Assembly (NCBI GenBank): GCA_012841005.1
Contig: DUVO01000109.1
Location: forward strand, 1-10,332
Source: Bacillota bacterium
Lineage (GTDB): Bacteria; Bacillota; DTU030
Direction of reading: 5' to 3'
DNA length: 10,332 nt
Below are positions 1 through 5,184 of this stretch, one piece after another (position 1 is the stretch's first letter; each line of letters opens with the position of its first letter). Made by a program: the position numbers and the translations under genes. The notes beneath the pieces are model-generated. The model was not told the origin of the DNA. It made no database searches and was given only the letters and a program-made list of their open reading frames with translations.

Positions 1-756
1 GGGGTGGTTATCCTTGCCCTGGTTGGCCCCGTATTGAGCCCCTATTCCCCCCGGGAGCAGGTCCTGGCCCAGAGCAACACTCCTCCCAGTGGAGCCCATT
101 GGTTTGGAACGGATTCCCTGGGGCGGGACCTCTTTACCCGCACCCTTTATGGGGCTCGGATATCCCTGGGCCTTGTGCTGGTTGTGGTCATTTTGAACCT
201 GGTCATCGGCCTGCCCTACGGGGCCCTGGCCGGGTGGTGTGGCGGCCGGGTGGACATGATTATGATGGGTGTGCTGGATATTTTATACGGCATTCCCTCC
301 CTCCTGTACATAATCTTCTTCCTGGTGGTTTTGGGTCCGGGTCTGACGGGTGTTTTTATGACCCTGGGATTGGCCTATTGGCTGGACCTGGCGCGGCAGG
401 TGCGTGGTCAGGTACTGGTTTTAAAGGAGGCGGAGTTTGTCCTGGCCGCCAGGGCCCTGGGGGCCGGCCCCTGGCGGATTTTTTGGTATCATCTTCTCCC
501 CAATATGCTGGCCTCCCTGGTCGTTACCCTGACCTTTCATATTCCCCAGGCCATTTTTCTGGAGGCCTTCCTCAGCTACCTGGGACTGGGAGTGCAGGCA
601 CCTTGCGCCAGCTGGGGCGCGCTGGTTGCCGAAGGGGTGGCCGGTATGCGTTCCGCCCCCTGGCAGCTTTTTTTCCCCGCTGCCATGATCTCTTTGACTA
701 TTCTCGGCTTTAATCTCCTGGGGGAAGGGCTGCAACAGTGGACAGTTAACAATTGA
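1..756 (+). CDS. ABC transporter permease, DppC/OppC family (5' end missing)
   Basis: Inner-membrane permease subunit of a peptide (or nickel) importer. It would pair with a DppB-type permease, two ATPases and a binding protein, presumably encoded upstream. The frame is already open at base 1. The GTG at base 4 falls inside what is normally the first membrane helix, so the true start lies before the window; about 251 residues are present against a usual 270-310. Counting that GTG as residue 1, visible features are the family signature FGTDSLGRDLFTR (34-46), several hydrophobic spans (about 52-75, 85-110, 115-130, 168-190, 222-240), the EAA cytoplasmic loop that contacts the ATPase (ARALGAG to HLLPN, about 149-167) and LSYLGLGVQAP near 190-200. 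The C terminus is odd: the usual DPR-type end is missing and the protein stops in TVNN, encoded by a short repeat (735-762). DppC, OppC and NikC cannot be separated here. Confidence 0.9.
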   Translation, partial: GVVILALVGPVLSPYSPREQVLAQSNTPPSGAHWFGTDSLGRDLFTRTLYGARISLGLVLVVVILNLVIGLPYGALAGWCGGRVDMIMMGVLDILYGIPSLLYIIFFLVVLGPGLTGVFMTLGLAYWLDLARQVRGQVLVLKEAEFVLAARALGAGPWRIFWYHLLPNMLASLVVTLTFHIPQAIFLEAFLSYLGLGVQAPCASWGALVAEGVAGMRSAPWQLFFPAAMISLTILGFNLLGEGLQQWTVNN

Positions 757-762
757 CAGTTA
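735..762 (+). repeat. 28-nt repeat, copy 1, at the permease 3' end
   Basis: The core GACAGTTAACAATTGACAGT starts at 741. The copy at 5006-5033 matches at 26 of 28 positions. The repeat is itself built of near-copies of GACAGTTAACAATT. It contains the last permease codons and the TGA stop (754-756). Confidence 0.75.
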
Positions 763-809
763 TGGCGAAAGTAGAATGAGAACTGCTGATTGTCACGAGT
801 TCTGTTTAT

Positions 810-834
810 ACCGGCTTTGCCGGTGATTCTTATT
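810..834 (+). terminator. weak candidate terminator after the permease gene
   Basis: ACCGGC (810-815) and GCCGGT (819-824) form a 6-bp stem with a TTT loop. The following tract (GATTCTTATTT) is only partly T-rich. It lies 54 nt after the permease stop. A further 6-bp inverted repeat, AGAACT/AGTTCT, lies just before it at 779-784 and 798-803. Confidence 0.35.
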
Positions 835-899
835 TAAGCTTGAGGGGAATGATGCTTTGATTAATTGAGGAGTTGGTGCGGGGAGTTGACCTGCTAAAG

Positions 900-951
900 G
901 TAGGGGCGACCTGTAGTCGCCCGTAAACGGGCGGTCAAAGACCGCTTTTAC
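900..951. repeat. 52-nt REP-like palindrome made of two inverted 25-nt hairpin units
   Basis: Two 25-nt arms (900-924 and 927-951) face each other around AA. As RNA about 21 of 25 positions pair, counting G-U pairs. Each arm also folds alone: GGGCGAC/GTCGCCC (904-910 with 916-922) and GCGGTC/GACCGC (931-936 with 940-945). The second is followed by TTTTA and could act as a terminator on the plus strand. The inverted second unit matches 5058-5082 at 20 of 25 positions. The element lies 13 nt past the stop of the minus-strand HD-GYP gene, so it may separate the two converging transcripts. Confidence 0.7.
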
Positions 952-964
952 TTCTGACATCCGA

Positions 965-2047
965 CTACTGATCTAAAACAGCGGTAATGATAAGGCGGGG
1001 GTGATCAAGCAGGGGGAGGTTATAGGGCCTGTCCAGGGTCCGGTCCTCCCTGTCCTTTATAATCCTGAGGACAGGGCGTTGGGGAGCCTGGGGCGGGACC
1101 TGGATGACAATTCCCTGGGTGCCGTTATTCAGGCGGACCTTTGTCCCCAGGGGGTACATGGCGACACAGCGGGCAAATTCTTTGACGACGGCGAAATCAA
1201 AATGGGTGTTGCTGCCGCCCAGTATGTACTCCAGGGCTTCATGGGGAAGGAACCGGTGCCGGTAACTCCGGTCCGAGGTGAGGGCATCGAAAACATCGCA
1301 GACCGCCGTCAAACGGGCATAGAGATGGATTTCTTCCCCCCGCAGTTGCCGGGGATACCCGGTGCCGTTATAGCGTTCGTGGTGCTGGTAGGATACGTGG
1401 GCGGCTGGCAGGGGAAGTTCATTGCTTTTGCGCAGGATTTCAAAGCCCAGGGAAGTGTGCTTTTGCATGGTTTCCCACTCGGTAACGGTAAGGGGACCGG
1501 GTTTGGCAACAATTTCAGCAGGGATGCGGGTTTTGCCGATATCATGGAGGAGGGAACCGATGCCGAGTTCCTTGAGTTTTTCTTCTTCCAGTCCCAACCG
1601 CATGCCAAGGATCAGGGCCAGGACACAGACGTTGACCGAATGAAAAAAGGTATAATCATCCATAGTTTTTATTTCGAGAAAGTCAATAATAAGCTTGTTC
1701 GAGCTGAGGAGGTCATTGAGGATATCGTCGACCACGGTGGCAATCTGGGGCAGTTTATTTGCCAGCACTGTAGTGCGTTCCAGATCGCCCTCGAGTTCTG
1801 TCATTACCTGCCGGAGGGTACTGGCAGCCCGGAGCCTGGTTTCGTCCCGCAAGGGGCCGCGAAAATCCAGGTCTGCCGTGCGTTCATCCCAGATATAGAC
1901 TGTAGATATCCCTAAGTTTTGGAGCCGGTGGATATAGCGGGGAGTCAGCTTGACACCGGCTGCGAGGAGGACAGTACCCTCGGCATTGATTATGCTTTTC
2001 CCCAGGATCATTCCTGGCTGCAAGTTGTCCAATAAGGTCATACGCAT
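965..2047 (-). CDS. HD-GYP domain protein, probable cyclic-di-GMP phosphodiesterase
   Basis: Cytosolic protein of 360 residues expected to hydrolyse cyclic di-GMP, a second messenger for motility, biofilm and development. The N-terminal segment (about 1-65, with LQPGMILGKSI) is common in clostridial HD-GYP proteins; a helical linker follows (about 70-125). The HD-GYP domain spans about 130-300, with HSVNV (136-140), HDIGK (168-172), KHTSLG (196-201) and the diagnostic HHERYNGTGYP (222-232). The metal-binding and GYP residues all look intact, so activity is likely. A small C-terminal domain (about 300-355) follows. No transmembrane or receiver domain is seen. The start is the ATG at 2047 because AAGGAG (2058-2063) lies 10 nt upstream of it; a TTG start at 2074 would put that site inside the gene. 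The stop lies in a repeat-like stretch. Confidence 0.9.
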   Translation of the reverse strand: MRMTLLDNLQPGMILGKSIINAEGTVLLAAGVKLTPRYIHRLQNLGISTVYIWDERTADLDFRGPLRDETRLRAASTLRQVMTELEGDLERTTVLANKLPQIATVVDDILNDLLSSNKLIIDFLEIKTMDDYTFFHSVNVCVLALILGMRLGLEEEKLKELGIGSLLHDIGKTRIPAEIVAKPGPLTVTEWETMQKHTSLGFEILRKSNELPLPAAHVSYQHHERYNGTGYPRQLRGEEIHLYARLTAVCDVFDALTSDRSYRHRFLPHEALEYILGGSNTHFDFAVVKEFARCVAMYPLGTKVRLNNGTQGIVIQVPPQAPQRPVLRIIKDREDRTLDRPYNLPLLDHPRLIITAVLDQ

Positions 2048-2246
2048 GGTGCAGTAGCTCCTTAATTCTTTCAACTTGGAAAAATTTATTTATTAAAACG
2101 TATTCTTTTCGTCTTTTCCCCTGCCTTTTCCTCCTTGGCGGCACAGATCAGGGAATAGTAATCTGCTTCAGGCTGCCCCCCATGCCGGTGCCCGGTAGGT
2201 TGGACGGGAGCATTTAACCTGCCCCGCGCTTTTGGGAAAGGTCGGC
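2048..2246 (-). other. untranslated region upstream of the HD-GYP gene
   Basis: About 200 nt between the nifU-like terminator and the HD-GYP start, read on the minus strand. Its distal part is GC-rich with short complementary segments, such as AGGTT with AACCT and CAGAT with ATCTG; the part next to the gene is A-rich. No known riboswitch consensus is recognised, including the cyclic-di-GMP-I core, and no clear sigma-A promoter is seen. The open frames here have no start with a ribosome site. Confidence 0.4.
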
Positions 2247-2300
2247 AAAAAAGACAGGGATCAGGCTTCAACCTATACAACTGGTTAAGTCTAACCCCTG
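2247..2300 (-). terminator. intrinsic terminator of the NifU-like gene
   Basis: On the minus strand CAGGGGTTAG (2300-2291) pairs with CTGATCCCTG (2264-2255), 10 bp including two G-U pairs. The stem continues through CTTAACC with GGTTGAAG (one bulge) to a 9-nt loop. TCTTTTTT (2254-2247) follows directly. It begins about 20 nt after the nifU-like stop and insulates the downstream HD-GYP gene. Confidence 0.85.
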
Positions 2301-2319
2301 TTTGCCCTCTTCCTGTAAA

Positions 2320-2553
2320 CTAAACGGCCTGGACTTCTTTTACTTCGGGTATTTCCTGTTTCATGATCCGTTCTATACCTTGTTTGAGGGTCATGGTAGA
2401 CATGGGACATCCGGCACAGGCCCCTTGCAGTTCCACCTTTACAATGCCATTATCTTCATCTACTTCGACCAGCTTCACATTGCCACCATCGGCCTGCAGG
2501 GCGGGACGGATCTTATCGAGAACTGCCATCACTTTATCCTTCAAATGGTTCAC
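2320..2553 (-). CDS. NifU C-terminal domain protein (Fe-S cluster scaffold/carrier)
   Basis: Cytosolic 77-residue protein consisting only of the NifU C-terminal (Nfu) domain, which carries an Fe-S cluster and passes it to target enzymes. Seen are the family motif IRPALQADGGNVKLVEV (about 15-31) and the cluster-ligating Cys pair in GACAGCP, a CxxC arrangement, followed by the usual TLKQGIE helix. No N-terminal U-type scaffold or A-type domain is attached, as is common for Nfu proteins of Gram-positive bacteria. The start is the GTG at 2553: GAGGAG (2566-2561) lies 7 nt upstream. An upstream TTG in frame would place that site inside the coding region. It has its own promoter (2577-2585) and terminator, so it is probably monocistronic. 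Confidence 0.9.
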   Translation of the reverse strand: MNHLKDKVMAVLDKIRPALQADGGNVKLVEVDEDNGIVKVELQGACAGCPMSTMTLKQGIERIMKQEIPEVKEVQAV

Positions 2554-2576
2554 CCCCTTGCTCCTCAACTGCTACC

Positions 2577-2585
2577 ATTATAACA
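2577..2585 (-). promoter_or_regulatory. extended -10 promoter of the NifU-like gene
   Basis: On the minus strand TGTTATAAT is a perfect extended -10 (TGn plus TATAAT). There is no good -35, as is usual for this promoter type. Transcription would start near 2570, leaving a leader of about 17 nt that holds the ribosome site. Confidence 0.75.
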
Positions 2586-2591
2586 CAGGCC

Positions 2592-2635
2592 CTGCAAAAA
2601 ATACCAGAGCGGGGGGAGAAAGGGGCGTTTTGCAG
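2592..2635. promoter_or_regulatory. 8-bp inverted repeat upstream of the NifU-like promoter
   Basis: CTGCAAAA (2592-2599) and TTTTGCAG (2628-2635) are perfect inverted copies separated by 28 nt. The proximal arm covers the expected -35 region of the extended -10 promoter. It could be a regulator site or a weak terminator hairpin for the thiamine-binding-protein gene. Confidence 0.3.
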
Positions 2636-2652
2636 CACCTGTTTGCCGGCAG

Positions 2653-2892
2653 CTACTTTTGGGCATTGCTCAGGGTAACAACCATATTGACTTCCTGCCC
2701 GCGGCTTTGGGCCTGTTCAAACATGAGGCGGAGCCCATTCCAGACCTGTTCCGGCTCGCCGGTGAAGGTGGTGCTGACGGCACCTACTTCGGTGCTGATT
2801 CCCTGCTTCTGGAAGGTATCCACGCACTCCTTGATAATAGAATCTGAATTGGGAGTTTCCAGGGGATACACCGATACCTGGCCTGAGATCAT
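2653..2892 (-). CDS. MTH1187-family thiamine-binding-fold protein
   Basis: Small cytosolic protein of 79 residues, related to the MTH1187/YkoF group (thiamine_BP, formerly DUF77), which has a ferredoxin-like fold and has been linked to binding thiamine or its pyrimidine part. Family features are the N-terminal strand ISGQVSVYPL, then the PNSDSIIKECVDTFQKQGI helix, TEVGAVSTTFTGE and the final VNMVVTLSNA strand. It is somewhat shorter than typical members (about 95-100 residues). The start is the ATG at 2892: a near-complete Shine-Dalgarno (GGAGGTGAT, core 2904-2900) lies 7 nt upstream. The promoter was not identified and must share 2893-2990 with the divergent hom promoter. No other thiamine gene is nearby, so the biological role is open. 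Confidence 0.85.
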   Translation of the reverse strand: MISGQVSVYPLETPNSDSIIKECVDTFQKQGISTEVGAVSTTFTGEPEQVWNGLRLMFEQAQSRGQEVNMVVTLSNAQK

Positions 2893-2957
2893 TCCATCAC
2901 CTCCGTTTTTTTGTCTTGCTATTTTTCCCTCTCTCCGACTATTTATGCCTGGGGGGA

Positions 2958-2986
2958 TTGTCAGCACATCTTCCGGATGCTATAAT
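2958..2986 (+). promoter_or_regulatory. sigma-A promoter of hom
   Basis: TTGTCA (2958-2963) and TATAAT (2981-2986) are separated by exactly 17 nt. The predicted start near 2993 leaves a leader of about 43 nt. No T-box or threonine leader fits in that space. The site rules out the earlier in-frame starts of the hom reading frame. Confidence 0.85.
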
Positions 2987-3024
2987 GTCTTTCGACGGGA
3001 AATATTTGTCTACCGAGGGGAGAC

Positions 3025-3035
3025 GGGAGGTAAAG
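3025..3035 (+). promoter_or_regulatory. ribosome binding site that sets the hom start
   Basis: GGGAGG (3025-3030) lies 5 nt before the GTG at 3036 and 8 nt before the adjoining TTG at 3039. Either codon could be the start; both exclude the upstream ATGs. Confidence 0.7.
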
Positions 3036-4331
3036 GTGTTGCAGAAAAGGATTAAGGTCGGCTTATTGGGATTGGGGACGGTGGGCTCCGGCGTCTACCG
3101 CATTTTGACGGAAGGAAAAACCACTGTGCGGGAAAAGGCCGGGGTAGACCTGGAGCTGGAAAGGATCTTGGTACGTAATCTGAAGCGGCGACGCCGGGTG
3201 GATGTTGCCGCCGGCTTGTTGACTACTGACCCAGGGGCCATCCTGGGAGATCCAGATATTGATATTGTGGTAGAGGTACTGGGCGGTGAAGAACCGGCCC
3301 GGAGCTACATTGAAGAGGCCCTCCGGGCAGGGAAACAGGTGGTAACGGCCAATAAGGAAGTAATGGCGAAACATGGGGCGGACCTGTTGCAGGTGGCCCG
3401 GGAACGGGGTGTAGATCTCTTTTTCGAGGCCAGTGTTGCCGGCGGTATTCCCATCCTGCGGACCCTGCAGGAATCTCTGGCGGGAGAGGATGTGGAGGCA
3501 GTCTATGGCATTGTCAATGGCACTACCAACTATATCCTTACAGCCATGGACAGCAAGGGTCTTGATTTTGCCGAGGTTCTGACCGAAGCCCAGGCCAGTG
3601 GTTATGCCGAGGCTGATCCGACCGCCGATATCGCGGGTCACGATGCCGCCCGGAAACTGGTTATCCTGGCTTCCCTCGCCTTTAACACCCGGGTTCCCCT
3701 GGATCAGGTGTACTGTACAGGTATTGAGGGAATAACTGCTGCCGATATTGCGGCCGCCCGGGAACTGGGCTATGTGATCAAACTGCTGGCCATTGCCCGT
3801 AGAGATGGGGGGCGGGTGGAGGCCCGGGTACATCCGGCCCTCTTACCCCAGGGACATCCCTTGGCCGCGGTTAATGGTGTCTTTAATGCCGTTTTGGTGG
3901 AGGGCCGGGCTGTGGGAACGTTGATGTTCTACGGCGCCGGGGCCGGACAAATGCCGACTGGGAGTGCCGTGGTGGGGGACGTAATTGCCGCCGCCAGGAA
4001 TCTGGGGGCCGGGGCCCGGGGAATTATCGCGACGGGTTTTGCCCGGGCAGGGGAGATTATTCCCATGGAAGAGGTGGAGACCAGGTACTACCTGCGCCTC
4101 CGGGTTGCCCCCGAGCCAGGGGTTTTAGGTACTGTAACCAGGTGCTGCGGTGCGGGGGGAGTAGAACTGGTTTCCCTGGATGTGAAGAATTGGGGGAAGG
4201 ATAGTGCCGATTTGTTTCTCAGGACCCAACCGGCCAAAGAAAAGGCCTTCCGCCGGGTTTTGGTCGCCCTGGACCGGGAGCCCCAGGTTTATGCGGTCGA
4301 GTCAGCGATACGTATCGAGGGGGAAGGGTAA
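3036..4331 (+). CDS. hom: homoserine dehydrogenase
   Basis: NAD(P)H-dependent reduction of aspartate semialdehyde to homoserine, the branch point to threonine and methionine; cytosolic. The 431 residues match the usual length of the ACT-containing form. Domains in order: Rossmann nucleotide-binding fold with GLGTVGSG (about 12-19) and VTANKE (103-108); substrate/catalytic domain with EASVAGGIPI (131-140), NGTTNYIL (161-168) and AEADPTADIAGHDAARK (191-207), whose acidic residues and last Lys are the expected catalytic set; GAGAGQMPTGSAVVGD (about 300-315); and a C-terminal ACT domain (about 350-426), which in this family gives threonine feedback control. No aspartokinase is fused. The GTG at 3036 is preferred; the next codon, TTG, is also possible. 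The gene stands apart from thrB and thrC, with its own promoter and no clear terminator before the TetR gene. Confidence 0.95.
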   Translation: MLQKRIKVGLLGLGTVGSGVYRILTEGKTTVREKAGVDLELERILVRNLKRRRRVDVAAGLLTTDPGAILGDPDIDIVVEVLGGEEPARSYIEEALRAGKQVVTANKEVMAKHGADLLQVARERGVDLFFEASVAGGIPILRTLQESLAGEDVEAVYGIVNGTTNYILTAMDSKGLDFAEVLTEAQASGYAEADPTADIAGHDAARKLVILASLAFNTRVPLDQVYCTGIEGITAADIAAARELGYVIKLLAIARRDGGRVEARVHPALLPQGHPLAAVNGVFNAVLVEGRAVGTLMFYGAGAGQMPTGSAVVGDVIAAARNLGAGARGIIATGFARAGEIIPMEEVETRYYLRLRVAPEPGVLGTVTRCCGAGGVELVSLDVKNWGKDSADLFLRTQPAKEKAFRRVLVALDREPQVYAVESAIRIEGEG

Positions 4332-4358
4332 ATTACCCCGGCTTTCTCACCGGGCGCC

Positions 4359-4387
4359 TTGACTGCCGGTTGGCCTCAGGCTATAAT
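4359..4387 (+). promoter_or_regulatory. sigma-A promoter of the TetR-family gene
   Basis: TTGACT (4359-4364) and TATAAT (4382-4387) have a 17-nt spacer. The predicted start is near 4394, about 40 nt before the coding region. The promoter begins 28 nt after the hom stop. No convincing operator palindrome was found, although TetR-type regulators often control themselves. Confidence 0.85.
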
Positions 4388-4433
4388 AGAGGCGAACTGA
4401 CTGTCGGGTCGGAACAGAAGGGGAGGCGGCGGT

Positions 4434-5027
4434 GTGGAAGATATTTGCGCACAGGTTGGCAAGAATAAACAGATTTTGGCTGCTGCCCGCCGGGTTTTTG
4501 CCGCTACCGGTTATTACCAGGCCCGGGTGGAGGATATCGCCCGGGAAGCGGGGGTGGGGAAGGGCACTGTATATGAGTATTTTACCAGTAAGGAAGAACT
4601 CTACCTGGAAATGCTCCTGGAGATAGCCGACAGTTATGTCAATGGATTGGTGGCAGTCACCGGTCAGCCGGGGGCTATCAGGGACAAACTCCTGGGTATC
4701 GGCCAGCACCTGCGGGGTTTTTTCCTGGAACACGGACAGCTGGCCCGGATGGTTTTGCAGGACCCGGGACCGGTAAACCGGGAGCTACAGGAACACCTGT
4801 TTCTCATACGTAAGGATGCGGTGCGTCACGTGGAGGCTCTGTTGGCCGAAGCGGCAGCGGCCGGGCAGATCCACCCGGTGGATACTGATGCAGCGGCCCG
4901 GTTTTTCCTGGCGGGTTTGGCAGGGGTTCTCCTGCCCGGGGTTATTCAGGAGTTGGCCCCGCCGGAGGCAGTGACAATGGCCGTAGATATTTTCCTGGAA
5001 GGGGTACAGGGGACAGTTGACAATTGA
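4434..5027 (+). CDS. TetR/AcrR-family transcriptional regulator
   Basis: DNA-binding repressor of 197 residues, a typical family length. The N-terminal helix-turn-helix covers about 10-55 (ILAAARRVFAATGY, then EDIAREAGVGKGTVYEYF, with recognition helix near 42-51 and SKEEL after it). The variable C-terminal part (about 60-190) forms the ligand-binding and dimer domain, rich in Leu and Ala; the ligand cannot be read from sequence. The start is the GTG at 4434, with GGGAGG (4421-4426) 7 nt upstream. It has its own promoter and tandem terminators, so it is likely monocistronic. There is no divergent efflux or enzyme gene next to it, so its target is unknown. The last codons (TVDN) and the stop come from the 28-nt repeat also found at the permease gene end. 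Confidence 0.92.
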   Translation: MEDICAQVGKNKQILAAARRVFAATGYYQARVEDIAREAGVGKGTVYEYFTSKEELYLEMLLEIADSYVNGLVAVTGQPGAIRDKLLGIGQHLRGFFLEHGQLARMVLQDPGPVNRELQEHLFLIRKDAVRHVEALLAEAAAAGQIHPVDTDAAARFFLAGLAGVLLPGVIQELAPPEAVTMAVDIFLEGVQGTVDN

Positions 5028-5038
5028 CAGTTAACAAT
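5006..5038 (+). repeat. 28-nt repeat, copy 2, at the TetR gene 3' end
   Basis: The core GACAGTTGACAATTGACAGT starts at 5012. It matches 735-762 at 26 of 28 positions (5006-5033), with a further partial unit (ACAAT) to 5038. It carries the final TVDN codons and the TGA stop (5025-5027). Confidence 0.75.
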
Positions 5039-5057
5039 CTTGCAGTTTGAGGTATGC

Positions 5058-5087
5058 GTATGGGTGGTCTGTGACCGCCCGTTTTTT
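5058..5087 (+). terminator. intrinsic terminator of the TetR gene, a single copy of the 25-nt hairpin repeat
   Basis: GGGTGGTC (5062-5069) pairs with GACCGCCC (5073-5080), 8 bp with one G-U pair and a TGT loop. GTTTTTT (5081-5087) follows. The 25 nt at 5058-5082 match the two arms of the 900-951 palindrome at 18 and 20 of 25 positions. Confidence 0.85.
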
Positions 5088-5093
5088 GCAGGG

Positions 5094-5126
5094 GAATCCC
5101 TGGCCGCGGGAAGGGATTCTTTTTTT
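5094..5126 (+). terminator. second intrinsic terminator, between the TetR and S41 protease genes
   Basis: GAATCCCT (5094-5101) pairs with AGGGATTC (5112-5119), a perfect 8-bp stem with a 10-nt loop. Seven T follow directly (5120-5126). It is only 58 nt before the protease start, so it could also lie in a protease leader and act as an attenuator. Confidence 0.8.
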
Positions 5127-5172
5127 ATGTGGAGAATTTACCCATAACAATAGGATACAGAAGATATCCAGT

Positions 5173-5184
5173 GGAGGTAGGAAA
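5173..5184 (+). promoter_or_regulatory. ribosome binding site that sets the S41 protease start
   Basis: GGAGGT (5173-5178) leaves 7 nt between GGAGG and the ATG at 5185. The 46 codons open upstream in the same frame would be translated through both terminator hairpins and are not part of the gene. Confidence 0.85.

Noticed and set aside
1001..1915. Long plus-strand open frame of 304 codons
   Set aside because: It is antisense to the HD-GYP gene, whose motifs are intact. It has no recognisable domain and no ribosome site, and is a GC-driven shadow frame.
2048..2246. Cyclic-di-GMP, cobalamin or molybdenum-cofactor riboswitch before the HD-GYP gene
   Set aside because: None of the conserved cores I can recall is present on either strand.
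2086..2280. 64-codon minus-strand frame between the nifU-like terminator and the HD-GYP gene
   Set aside because: Its only start is a TTG inside the terminator hairpin with no ribosome site, and the product resembles nothing known.
2984..3035. Upstream ATG (2984) as start of homoserine dehydrogenase
   Set aside because: It lies within the -10 box of the hom promoter, so it would not be transcribed. The GTG/TTG at 3036/3039 has a proper ribosome site and gives the family length.
4391..4420. Possible TetR operator palindrome between the promoter and the ribosome site
   Set aside because: The stretch around GACTGTCGGGTC has only a 3-bp exact inverted end, too weak to call a site.
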